Below, piece by piece: positions 17,313 through 24,603 of a DNA stretch of 34,112 nt; position 1 is the first letter of the stretch; each line of letters begins with the position of its first letter. The notes under the pieces are model-generated. The model saw only the letters and a program-made list of their open reading frames with translations. It ran no database searches and had not been told where the DNA came from. Position numbers and translations under genes: made by a program. Origin of the DNA: an uncultured Eubacteriales bacterium (lineage in GTDB: Bacteria > Bacillota > Clostridia > Oscillospirales > Acutalibacteraceae); the NCBI GenBank assembly GCA_934486915.1, contig CAKSRC010000014.1, positions 1 to 34,112 of the forward strand. The letters are read 5' to 3'.

Positions 17313-17346
17313 ATTATACTTCTTGTTTTGGGTCAGTGTTTGTCAT
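17313..17346 (-). promoter_or_regulatory. spoIIE: Predicted spoIIE promoter with wide spacer and Spo0A-box-like element
   Basis: Reading leftward, ATGACA (17346-17341) and a consensus TATAAT (17318-17313) are separated by 22 bases instead of 17. TTATGACAA overlapping the -35 differs at two positions from the reverse Spo0A box TTTCGACAA. A second near-box, TGTCAAA (17439-17433), lies upstream. Confidence 0.45.
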
Positions 17347-17461
17347 AACGGGATGTCTTATTTTTAAAGTTTGTGTAAAAAGCAATATTAAAAAATCTAA
17401 GGCCAATAGTTATTGTTATATTAAATTAAACCTTTGACATATAAGAATCAGTGATGCCTAT

Positions 17462-17490
17462 TTGACCTTAAAATAAAATCCAATTATAAT
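17462..17490 (+). promoter_or_regulatory. Sigma-A promoter for the trmN6-like/rsmI operon
   Basis: TTGACC (17462-17467), a 17-base spacer and consensus TATAAT (17485-17490). The predicted start lies just before the ribosome binding site, so the leader would be very short. Confidence 0.7.
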
Positions 17491-17512
17491 ATTTTTTGGG
17501 AAGGTGATAAAT

Positions 17513-18256
17513 TTGGACAACATTGTAAATGAACATATAGAACCATTAGGCAAATCTATGAAAATAATGGTTTCAAACATACATCATTTTACGACTGATA
17601 CTATATTGCTTGCGGATTTTTCTAATCCTAGGGATAACGACAAGTGTGTTGACTTAGGTTCTGGATGCGGTACGATACCGTTTTTATGGGCAAGGGACAA
17701 TAAATGCCTTTCCATACACGCAGTTGAGATACAGCAGGATGCTTGCGACCTTATACATAAATCTATTTCAATGAATCAATTAGAAGATAAAATAAAAGTA
17801 ATAAACTCAAATTTAAAGGAGTTAAAGGGAAAAATCGAATTTGGGGGCTTTAATCTTGTGGTTTGCAATCCGCCTTATAAGAAATTAGGGTCAGGAATTC
17901 AAAGCAGTCATCAAGGGGAAATCATTGCAAGGCATGAAAAAGAGTGTACTATCTATGATATAGCATGTGTTGCATCGAAACTACTAAATTTTAAGGGAAG
18001 ATTTTGCCTATGCCTTCGTCCTGAACGCTTGTGTGATGTAATAGATGCTATGAGACTGGCTGATCTTGAACCTAAACGATTAAGATTTGTACATCATAGA
18101 GAAAATAAGGAGCCAAAATTATTTTTAATTGAAGGGAGAAAAGGCGGAAACCCGGGACTTAGGGTTATGCCTCCTTTGTTTATAGAAAATATTGATGGGA
18201 GCATTTCAGGCGAAATGAGAAAAATTTATGGAGAATATGGAGAAAACAAAAAATGA
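17513..18256 (+). CDS. tRNA1(Val) (adenine(37)-N6)-methyltransferase-type SAM enzyme (YabB/TrmN6 family)
   Basis: A 247-residue class I methyltransferase. Motif I is DLGSGCGTIP (about 47-56), the acidic motif II is AVEIQ (about 70-74), and the N6-adenine catalytic motif is NPPY (119-122). In Gram-positives the homologue (YabB) is usually encoded immediately before rsmI, as it is here. The start is TTG at 17513, with AAGGTGA upstream; the earlier GTG at 17504 would lie inside that ribosome site. The last four bases overlap rsmI (ATGA). The exact target base is inferred from the family. Confidence 0.9.
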   Translation: MDNIVNEHIEPLGKSMKIMVSNIHHFTTDTILLADFSNPRDNDKCVDLGSGCGTIPFLWARDNKCLSIHAVEIQQDACDLIHKSISMNQLEDKIKVINSNLKELKGKIEFGGFNLVVCNPPYKKLGSGIQSSHQGEIIARHEKECTIYDIACVASKLLNFKGRFCLCLRPERLCDVIDAMRLADLEPKRLRFVHHRENKEPKLFLIEGRKGGNPGLRVMPPLFIENIDGSISGEMRKIYGEYGENKK

Positions 18257-19077
18257 GCGGTAAACTTTTTGTGGTGGGAACACCCATAGGAAATCTAAAT
18301 GATTTTTCTTCAAGAGCTATAGACACACTTGAAAGTTGTGACTTTATAGCAGCAGAAGATACAAGGGTGACAATAAAACTTTTAAATCACTTTGGTATAA
18401 AAAAGCCAATGATAAGCTACTTTGAGCATAATAAATTTCAAAAGGGCGAAATTATTTGTGAAAGGATAAAAAATGGAGAAAACTGTGTCTTGGTTTCAGA
18501 TGCGGGTATGCCGGCAATATCAGACCCGGGTGAAGAACTTGTTGGCCAGTGCATTGAAAATAATATTGAGGTAACCGTTATACCGGGTCCTTGTGCGGCT
18601 GTATCGGCCTTGGCAATTTCAGGAATGAAGACGGGTCGATTTACCTTTGAAGGATTCCTTAGCATGAATAAGAAAAGAAGAAAAGAACATCTATTAGAGC
18701 TTATAGATGAAAAAAGGACGATGATTTTTTATGAGGCTCCTCATAAACTGAAATCAACCCTTGAAGATATGTACGAGATACTTGGCAATAGAAACATAAG
18801 CATAGTTAGAGAGCTTACTAAAATTCATGAAGAGGTAATTAAAACAAATCTTGAATTGGCATTAAAAAGGTTTGAGCAAGAGAAGCCAAAAGGTGAAATA
18901 GTACTAATTGTCGAAGGGTCAACAATAGGCGAGAAGGTTTACACAATAGACGAAGCCATAGAAATAGCTAATGATTTGATAAAAAAGGGATTTTCTCATT
19001 CTGATGCAGCAAAAAAGGCAGCTTCCGTGTCAGGATTGAAGAAAGGTGATATATACAAAAATATTTTTAATAATTAA
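18253..19077 (+). CDS. rsmI: 16S rRNA (cytidine(1402)-2'-O)-methyltransferase
   Basis: RsmI methylates the 2'-OH of C1402 in the decoding centre of 16S rRNA. The 274-residue protein shows the tetrapyrrole-methylase fold: VVGTPIGNLNDFSSRA (about 6-21), AAEDTRVTIKLL, SDAGMPAISDPG (about 80-91) and IPGPCAAVSALA, then EGFL and MIFYEAPHKL. It overlaps the upstream methyltransferase gene by four bases. Downstream, a hairpin containing the rubrerythrin ribosome binding site follows four bases after its stop. Confidence 0.96.
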   Translation: MSGKLFVVGTPIGNLNDFSSRAIDTLESCDFIAAEDTRVTIKLLNHFGIKKPMISYFEHNKFQKGEIICERIKNGENCVLVSDAGMPAISDPGEELVGQCIENNIEVTVIPGPCAAVSALAISGMKTGRFTFEGFLSMNKKRRKEHLLELIDEKRTMIFYEAPHKLKSTLEDMYEILGNRNISIVRELTKIHEEVIKTNLELALKRFEQEKPKGEIVLIVEGSTIGEKVYTIDEAIEIANDLIKKGFSHSDAAKKAASVSGLKKGDIYKNIFNN

Positions 19078-19080
19078 TTG

Positions 19081-19129
19081 AATAAACCTCCTTGATTTTC
19101 CAATAATATAAAATTAAGGAGGTTTTATT
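19081..19129 (+). promoter_or_regulatory. Hairpin that sequesters the rubrerythrin ribosome binding site; may also end rsmI transcripts
   Basis: AATAAACCTCCTT (19081-19093) pairs with AAGGAGGTTTTATT (19116-19129), giving ten contiguous pairs plus three more past a bulged T. The loop is 22 bases. The 3' arm contains the whole AAGGAGG (19116-19122) used by the rubrerythrin start at 19132, and the hairpin is followed by a T-rich run. Confidence 0.65.
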
Positions 19130-19131
19130 TT

Positions 19132-19671
19132 ATGGAACTTAAAGGAAGCAAAACTGAAAAAAACTTGATGGCTGCATTTGGCGGTGAATCGCAAGCAAGA
19201 ACTAAATATGCATTTTATGCAAGTGCTGCAAGAAAGAATGGATATCAACAAATAGCGGATATTTTTGAGGAAACTGCCTCAAACGAAAAGGCGCACGCAA
19301 AGATTTGGTTCAAATATTTAAGAGGAGATATACTTAATTCTACGCTTGAGTGTCTATTGGATGCGGCAAGAGGAGAACATTATGAATGGGCCGAGATGTA
19401 TAGAGAATTTGCAAATCAAGCAAAAGAAGAGGGTTTTAATGAAATTGCGGTTGTTATGGGCAAGGTAGCTGATATAGAACAAGATCACGAGGAAAGATAT
19501 CTCAAACTTGCCGAAAACATAAAGGAAAATAAGGTGTTTGAAAAGGACGAAGAAGTTGAGTGGATATGTAGAAACTGTGGACATATTCATAAGGGTAAAA
19601 AAGCTCCAGGTGTTTGCCCAGTATGTAAACACGAAAGATCTTATTTTGAAGAAAGAAAGCAGAATTATTAA
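19132..19671 (+). CDS. rbr: Rubrerythrin
   Basis: Rubrerythrin reduces hydrogen peroxide in the cytoplasm of anaerobes, with electrons from rubredoxin. The 179-residue protein has the N-terminal ferritin-like diiron domain with GGESQART (about 17-24), ETASNEKAHAK (about 47-57), GEHYEW (about 81-86) and DIEQDHEERY (about 114-123). A C-terminal rubredoxin-type Fe(Cys)4 domain follows (C146-x2-C149, C162-x2-C165). The order and length are those of classical rubrerythrin. AAGGAGG lies nine bases before the ATG but is buried in a predicted hairpin. No separate promoter is seen in the 54-base gap after rsmI. Confidence 0.97.
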   Translation: MELKGSKTEKNLMAAFGGESQARTKYAFYASAARKNGYQQIADIFEETASNEKAHAKIWFKYLRGDILNSTLECLLDAARGEHYEWAEMYREFANQAKEEGFNEIAVVMGKVADIEQDHEERYLKLAENIKENKVFEKDEEVEWICRNCGHIHKGKKAPGVCPVCKHERSYFEERKQNY

Positions 19672-19740
19672 TAAAGCGGAAAAATTTAAAAGGCTGAATT
19701 GTAGATATCTAATAAGCCCTTTACTTATATGTGTTTTTAG

Positions 19741-19772
19741 ATGGCATAGTTTTTGGTACTATGCCATTTTTA
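19741..19772 (+). terminator. Rho-independent terminator after rubrerythrin
   Basis: ATGGCATAGT (19741-19750) pairs perfectly with ACTATGCCAT (19758-19767) around a seven-base loop, followed by TTTTAGTTT. Confidence 0.9.
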
Positions 19773-19842
19773 GTTTATTACATAGTAAATATATAAAAAG
19801 TGGTAGTTTCCAAAGTGTCATATTGCCTATTAGGGAATTATA

Positions 19843-19871
19843 TGGATATGCAAAATTTTTGATGTTATAAT
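19843..19871 (+). promoter_or_regulatory. Possible promoter for the surface protein gene
   Basis: TGGATA (19843-19848; four of six matches), a 17-base spacer and consensus TATAAT (19866-19871). It is about 55 bases before the start codon. The rest of the 19672-19928 gap holds only the rubrerythrin terminator. Confidence 0.4.
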
Positions 19872-19928
19872 CATGATGTCAAGTGTTTTATACACAATAA
19901 ATAAAAAATAGTTGAGGAGGTCTTTTAA

Positions 19929-21737
19929 ATGGGAAAAACCAGGAAGTTTAATTATGCGTGGCGATTTGTAAGTCTTTTGCTTGTACTTTGTATGACGTTG
20001 GGACTTGCAGCAACGACAGTTTTTGCGGAAGGAGACGATTCAGTTACTATCACTACTGTGGATGTGGGAAATGTATTTAAAATTTTCGATTCAACACAGC
20101 CTGTTGCTTTCACAGCGGAGGTTAATCCTAACTCTGAGTGCGCAAATCAGATGCAAATTGTGGATGAAATTTGGAAAGAAACCGGATCAAGTTCCAATAT
20201 TTTGAAGAAGACAGATGCACCTGCTTGCCTTACCGCAGGGGTTACTTATCATTATGGTGTAACATTGCAGGTAAAAGAAAGGTATGTTTTCCCGGCTGAC
20301 AGTAGTAGTATCAATTTAATTTGTGATGGTAAAGTTTGTACATTTTTGAGCTATGACCGTAATGCCGATGGGACAGAGGTAACTATCTACTTTAACGAGG
20401 TTACTGTTAATGTTAATGACGGTTCAAGTAATACAGCTATTGGTGATGTGGATATCGAGGGCGTTACCTTTAACTATAAACCGGGTGATGCACCAAAAGC
20501 AACTGCATATAAATGTGATCCATATGAGGATTTTTATGAGATAAAGTATGAATATTGGGAGCAAATGGAGCAGACTTCAAATGGATTAGAACCTGTTGCT
20601 TATTGGTACTCTGATAAAAATAAGAACGACTCACTTAGAGAGGATCAAAAAATCACAGCATTCCAAGAAGGCAAGAGCTATATGTATAGCATTTTTTTGA
20701 AAGCAAAAGACGGGTATGCTTTTTCTCCTAAAAGTTCTTTATTAGTAAATGCCAATAAGGTAGACGCGAAAAATATAACAAACACCGGGACAAGCCTTTT
20801 TGTTACCGCTGTAAAGACAATAAAACCTCAAGATCTTAAAGAAATTGAAGTCGTTGAAATTAACAACGCAACCTTAAATTTCAAGGACGGAGATGCGCCG
20901 GTATTCACGGGGACCATATCGGATACCAGGTATCGTTTTGTCTTTGAAGCGTGGAAAACGGACGGCGAGGGTATTAGTTCCAGTGAGTGGTTCAACAACG
21001 ATGACCATCTTCAAGTCTGGGGCGGCAAGATTATCACTACCTTTGACAAGGATAAGACATATACCTATATGATTTATTTTACAACGAGTGCAGAAGGAAG
21101 CTTAGATGGCTGGGTCTTCAGTGAGAACACCAAGCTGAAGATCAATGGCCAGGAGGTAGCATTTAACCGCGACAGTTCCGATAATGAGCAACAATTTTCG
21201 GGTATGGTCGACCTAACGATGACTCCTACGGCGGCTGAAAGTACTTCTTCATATAAGGTTATTGAGGGAACTAACAGCTCTTGGGCACAAAACAGCGATG
21301 GAACACTTACTTTCCGTGCAGATGGAGATTTTAGTAAATTTACGGGTATAAAAATTGACAGTACATTGATAGATGCAAGTAACTATACAGCGGTTTCAGG
21401 ATCTACAATTGTTACATTAAAAGCTGATTACTTGGAAAAACTTTCAGAAGGAAACCATGAAATTACCTTTGTTTATGTAGATGGCGAGTGCAGTACAACA
21501 TTTGAGGTTAAAAAGACTTCCGAAGATTCAGCAAAAGTCGATGAGGATACAGGGTTAACACAGGGTACTAATGAAAACAAAGAATTCACACAGGATACTA
21601 ATGAGACATCTTCAGCGACATATCCCGAAACAGGTGACAGCAGCAATATTGTTCCTTTGATTGTATTAATAATTACAAGTTGTATTGGATTTGTTGTAAC
21701 AAAGGAATATAACAAAAAAGCAAAATATGGTGAGTAA
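19929..21737 (+). CDS. Secreted, sortase-anchored repeat protein with X2-like domain
   Basis: A 602-residue protein with a clear signal peptide (cleavage after VFA, near residue 33). Three related repeats of about 115-130 residues follow (about 40-155, 160-295 and 300-428). Each begins with a V-x-I/V-x-x-V-x-F-x-Y/F-x-x-GDAP pattern and contains a Tyr-rich F-x-x-GKSY/KTYxYxI strand. An X2-like Ig domain (about 435-530: DGTLTFRADGDFSKFTGIKI and its partner strands) comes next, then a low-complexity linker with a 10-residue duplication. The tail has YPETG (565-569), a hydrophobic helix and KK, a wall-sorting signal of LPXTG type. Likely cell-wall displayed; ligand unknown. AGGAGGT precedes the ATG. 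The third repeat is much richer in G+C (see findings). Confidence 0.8.
   Translation: MGKTRKFNYAWRFVSLLLVLCMTLGLAATTVFAEGDDSVTITTVDVGNVFKIFDSTQPVAFTAEVNPNSECANQMQIVDEIWKETGSSSNILKKTDAPACLTAGVTYHYGVTLQVKERYVFPADSSSINLICDGKVCTFLSYDRNADGTEVTIYFNEVTVNVNDGSSNTAIGDVDIEGVTFNYKPGDAPKATAYKCDPYEDFYEIKYEYWEQMEQTSNGLEPVAYWYSDKNKNDSLREDQKITAFQEGKSYMYSIFLKAKDGYAFSPKSSLLVNANKVDAKNITNTGTSLFVTAVKTIKPQDLKEIEVVEINNATLNFKDGDAPVFTGTISDTRYRFVFEAWKTDGEGISSSEWFNNDDHLQVWGGKIITTFDKDKTYTYMIYFTTSAEGSLDGWVFSENTKLKINGQEVAFNRDSSDNEQQFSGMVDLTMTPTAAESTSSYKVIEGTNSSWAQNSDGTLTFRADGDFSKFTGIKIDSTLIDASNYTAVSGSTIVTLKADYLEKLSEGNHEITFVYVDGECSTTFEVKKTSEDSAKVDEDTGLTQGTNENKEFTQDTNETSSATYPETGDSSNIVPLIVLIITSCIGFVVTKEYNKKAKYGE
21558..21604 (+). 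repeat. Tandem duplication in the cell-wall linker of the surface protein
   Basis: ACACAGGGTACTAATGA (21558-21574) recurs as ACACAGGATACTAATGA (21588-21604), one mismatch, with a 30-base period. It encodes the linker units TQGTNENKEF and TQDTNETSSA just before the sorting signal. Confidence 0.75.
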
Positions 21738-21757
21738 TTTAGCAATATAAAATTACC

Positions 21758-21794
21758 AAAAACAGCGATAGAATTTTCTATTGCTGTTTTTTTT
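21758..21794 (+). terminator. Rho-independent terminator after the surface protein gene
   Basis: AAAAACAGC (21758-21766) pairs with GCTGTTTTT (from 21783), with ATAGA/TCTAT extending the stem inward, and ends in a run of eight T. Confidence 0.9.
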
Positions 21795-21881
21795 ATAAGT
21801 TACTTGAATAAAGCTGATTTTTGTAGTTTAATGGCAATAAAAAATCTAAAATTTTCTTTTGTGTATATTATGATAAAATTC

Positions 21882-21910
21882 TTGCCTTTAAAGATTTATG
21901 CGTTTATAAT
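21882..21910 (+). promoter_or_regulatory. Predicted sigma-A promoter for the gene at 21956
   Basis: TTGCCT (21882-21887), a 17-base spacer and consensus TATAAT (21905-21910), about 45 bases before the ATG. Confidence 0.55.
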
Positions 21911-21955
21911 TTAAATATATATTTTAATATATGAATAGGGGGAATTAGATATAAT

Positions 21956-22942
21956 ATGAAGCATAAAGTTATTAGAATATTACAAGTTTTATTTATAACA
22001 ATTATTTTAAACAACTTTTTTATAACTGCTTATTGTGAACAGCCCCTTAAAACATATTCAGTGGATGAGGTACCATTACAAATAACCCTCCCTGAAAAAT
22101 TGATAGTTTTTTCAAGAAATATTGATGCAATGGATCCTAATTTAGGTACTGCAGGTCTTGATAAAAATGCTTTAGAGCAAAAATATATCGATTCAAATAT
22201 TTATTTAAATGCCATAAGCCCTAACAAAACATTCGAAATAACATTGAGTATGCAGGAGACTCAATATACTAATAAAATATATAATTTAAATAGTGTTTCG
22301 GAGTCGAAGGTTCAAGCTATTAGAGATGCAATGCTTAATACAAGTGAATACTATGCCTCATGTGAAGTGTACGACCAAAAATATGCTAAGTTTTTGAAGT
22401 CAGTATTTTATACTGCGGAAAATCACCTCTTAAAAGCGTCCTTAGATTATTACACTATTATAAACGGCAAAGCTGTAAATATAACCCTTCACTCTTATAG
22501 CGAAGAGATAACTCAAGAGCAGGCCGACTTTTTCGAGAGTGTTATAGATAATGTTAAGTTTACGGATATAAAACCTAAACCTTCTTTTTTTAAGAGATTC
22601 CGAATATGGATTTTAACTATAGCTGTTTTGGTTGTTGTAGGCTTTGGTATACTCGTCTTGTTTAGACCTCTATCTAAATATTTAAAGGAAAGATCTAAAC
22701 CTCAAAATAAGGACTCTGTTAAGAAAAATAAATATGATAGTGGTTCTATGTTTCAACCTATTCATCCACCGAATTATAAACATAAGGATGATATTCAAAA
22801 TATCAATATAAGTAAGCTAATTGATAATTTTTATTATCAAAAGCCTGATCCTAAGCCTACAAAAAAATGGTATAAGCCTAAAAATAAGGTTCAAGAAGAT
22901 CTAACAAGTTTTTTGGGTATAGAAATTCACTATTATAATTAA
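21956..22942 (+). CDS. Unrecognised single-span membrane protein with extracytoplasmic domain and proline-rich tail
   Basis: I do not recognise this family. The 328-residue protein has an N-terminal signal sequence (about 1-27), then an outside domain of about 185 residues. Its strand-rich pattern (YSVDEVPLQITLPEKLIVFSR, KTFEITLSMQETQY, FESVIDNVKF) resembles lipoprotein-like domains of the PsbP/DcrB kind, at a level I cannot verify. One membrane helix (about 216-238) is followed by a basic, Pro/Lys/Tyr-rich cytoplasmic tail of about 90 residues, ending in TSFLGIEIHYYN. GGGGGAAT precedes the ATG. It is a single-gene transcription unit with its own promoter and terminator. The topology would suit a sensor or anchor, but that is inference. 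Confidence 0.7.
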   Translation: MKHKVIRILQVLFITIILNNFFITAYCEQPLKTYSVDEVPLQITLPEKLIVFSRNIDAMDPNLGTAGLDKNALEQKYIDSNIYLNAISPNKTFEITLSMQETQYTNKIYNLNSVSESKVQAIRDAMLNTSEYYASCEVYDQKYAKFLKSVFYTAENHLLKASLDYYTIINGKAVNITLHSYSEEITQEQADFFESVIDNVKFTDIKPKPSFFKRFRIWILTIAVLVVVGFGILVLFRPLSKYLKERSKPQNKDSVKKNKYDSGSMFQPIHPPNYKHKDDIQNINISKLIDNFYYQKPDPKPTKKWYKPKNKVQEDLTSFLGIEIHYYN

Positions 22943-22974
22943 AAAATCCCGTACGAAATTCGTATGGGATTTTT
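22942..22974. terminator. Bidirectional terminator between the 21956 gene and znuB
   Basis: AAAAATCCC (22942-22950) pairs with GGGATTTTT (22966-22974), with TACG/CGTA extending the stem across a G-T pair around a five-base loop. It serves both converging units. Confidence 0.9.
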
Positions 22975-23023
22975 ATAGGAAGTAATCATTATAATATTTT
23001 GATTATATATAAATAAGTATTTA

Positions 23024-23860
23024 TTATTTACTTGTTTTATTCATAAAGAAAGTAATAAAGAATATGAATGCCGATATTATAACTATCGTACCTGCAGCTG
23101 CTAATCCTAAATAAAACGAAATGAATAATCCACATATGCCGGAAATGAGTGAAAATAAAACGGAGAATATGTGATATTCCTTCATGTTCTTTGCTATATT
23201 TCTGGATGCTGCGGCGGGCAAGATTAAGAGTGAATTAATCATAAGTACACCAACCCATTTGATAGAGACTGTAACTACAATAGCGATAAGTATCATAAAT
23301 AGATTTTTAAAGAACTTAACATTACATTGTTTACTTGAAGCAAGGTCTGAATTAATGCTTGAAAGCAAAAGCTTGTTAAAGGCTATTATCCAGATAGCGA
23401 TAACTAATATTAGAACAATGAATAGCAGACCTATTTCGGACTTTTTGATGGATAATATATCACCTATTAGATACGATGAATACTTTGAAAAACCGCCGCT
23501 AAATGACAATAAGACTATTCCAATAGATATGCCGATAGATGAGAATACGCCGATTATAGTGTCTGAAGATGAAACTTCGGATTCCATGACGAATGATATT
23601 AGAAGTGCAAAAACAATGGCAAATCCCATCATTGATACTATGTAATTATCGATTCCTATGAGAACCCCTATAGCAATTCCGGTAAGTGCGGAATGCCCTA
23701 AAGCATCTGAAAAAAATGACATTTTATTATTTACAACCATTGTACCAAGTAAGCCTAAAAGAGGGGATACCAAGATAATCCCTATAAGGGCATTTTTCAT
23801 AAAGTTATACTGTACCCATTCAAAAGGCAACATATCCATGAGACTATATATGAAATCCAT
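23024..23860 (-). CDS. znuB: Metal (zinc-type) ABC transporter permease
   Basis: A 278-residue ABC-3 family permease with seven to eight hydrophobic helices. Family motifs include FFSDALGHSALTGIAIGV (about 49-66) and the late KWVGVLMINSLLILPAAASRN, described here in parts (about 202-222). It forms the membrane channel for the ATPase and binding protein encoded upstream. GGAGGTGA lies within the end of the ATPase gene, and the ATG shares one base with that gene's stop (TAATG), indicating translational coupling. Zinc is the likeliest metal from the binding-protein sequence; manganese cannot be excluded. Confidence 0.92.
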   Translation of the reverse strand: MDFIYSLMDMLPFEWVQYNFMKNALIGIILVSPLLGLLGTMVVNNKMSFFSDALGHSALTGIAIGVLIGIDNYIVSMMGFAIVFALLISFVMESEVSSSDTIIGVFSSIGISIGIVLLSFSGGFSKYSSYLIGDILSIKKSEIGLLFIVLILVIAIWIIAFNKLLLSSINSDLASSKQCNVKFFKNLFMILIAIVVTVSIKWVGVLMINSLLILPAAASRNIAKNMKEYHIFSVLFSLISGICGLFISFYLGLAAAGTIVIISAFIFFITFFMNKTSK

Positions 23861-24603
23861 TATATGTCACCTCCATCGATATCTAAACCAAATGTTTCCC
23901 TTATAGCTGCATTTTTAAGTATATTAGAAGCCTTTTCGCAAGTTACTACGGTTTTATCTATAAGGGTGGCATATGTAGCGTATTTTTTTACGTGCCCTAA
24001 ATCATGAGAAACAATTACTATAGGCATATGATATTCATTTCTCATTGATGTAAGCAGTTCATAAAAGTTGCTTATACCCTTCCTGTCCACTGCCGAAACA
24101 GGTTCATCCAAAAGTAATATATCCGGCATCGGGTCTAATGCAAACGCCAGAAGAACTCTTTGTAGTTCTCCACCTGAAAGCATACCTAATTTTTTATGAA
24201 TATGTTTTTCAACACCAAATTTTTTTAGAAGATTTTCGACATGTTTTTTTCTTGATTTGGTGTAACCTAAAAATATTGGCAGCTTTGATGAATTAGCACA
24301 AAACATGTCCAAAACACTTACGGGAGTGTTTTTGTCAAACAGGAGTGTTTGAGGTACATAACCTATCTTAGGATTTGTTATTTTTTTGCCGTCACAATTA
24401 AAAAATGATATTTCTCCAGAGTATTTAACTCTATTCATAATAGCTTTAAGTAATGTGGTTTTGCCAGAACCATTTTTCCCTATAAGTGCTAGGATTTCTC
24501 CATGGTTTGCATTAAGGTTTACATCATGCAAAATAATATTATTGTCTTTTCTAACAGATAGGTTTTCTATTTTAATACTGCATTTACATTGTTTTACACT
24601 CAT
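23860..24603 (-). CDS. znuC: Metal (zinc-type) ABC transporter ATP-binding protein
   Basis: A 247-residue ABC ATPase. It has Walker A GKNGSGKT (42-49), the Q-loop in GYVPQ (about 81-85), the signature LSGGE (142-146), Walker B ILLLDEP (161-167) and the switch histidine in VIVSHDLGH. It energises uptake through the permease encoded next. The ATG follows immediately on the stop codon of the binding-protein gene (TAAATG), so the three genes are a tightly packed operon. Confidence 0.94.
   Translation of the reverse strand: MSVKQCKCSIKIENLSVRKDNNIILHDVNLNANHGEILALIGKNGSGKTTLLKAIMNRVKYSGEISFFNCDGKKITNPKIGYVPQTLLFDKNTPVSVLDMFCANSSKLPIFLGYTKSRKKHVENLLKKFGVEKHIHKKLGMLSGGELQRVLLAFALDPMPDILLLDEPVSAVDRKGISNFYELLTSMRNEYHMPIVIVSHDLGHVKKYATYATLIDKTVVTCEKASNILKNAAIRETFGLDIDGGDI

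Noticed and set aside
19538..19870. 110-residue frame overlapping the end of rubrerythrin and its terminator
   Set aside because: It overlaps the rubredoxin-like domain out of frame and runs through a strong terminator hairpin; no ribosome site.
23184..23645. 153-residue open frame on the + strand inside znuB
   Set aside because: It lies wholly antisense to a clear ABC permease, has no ribosome site and no recognisable motif; a composition shadow.
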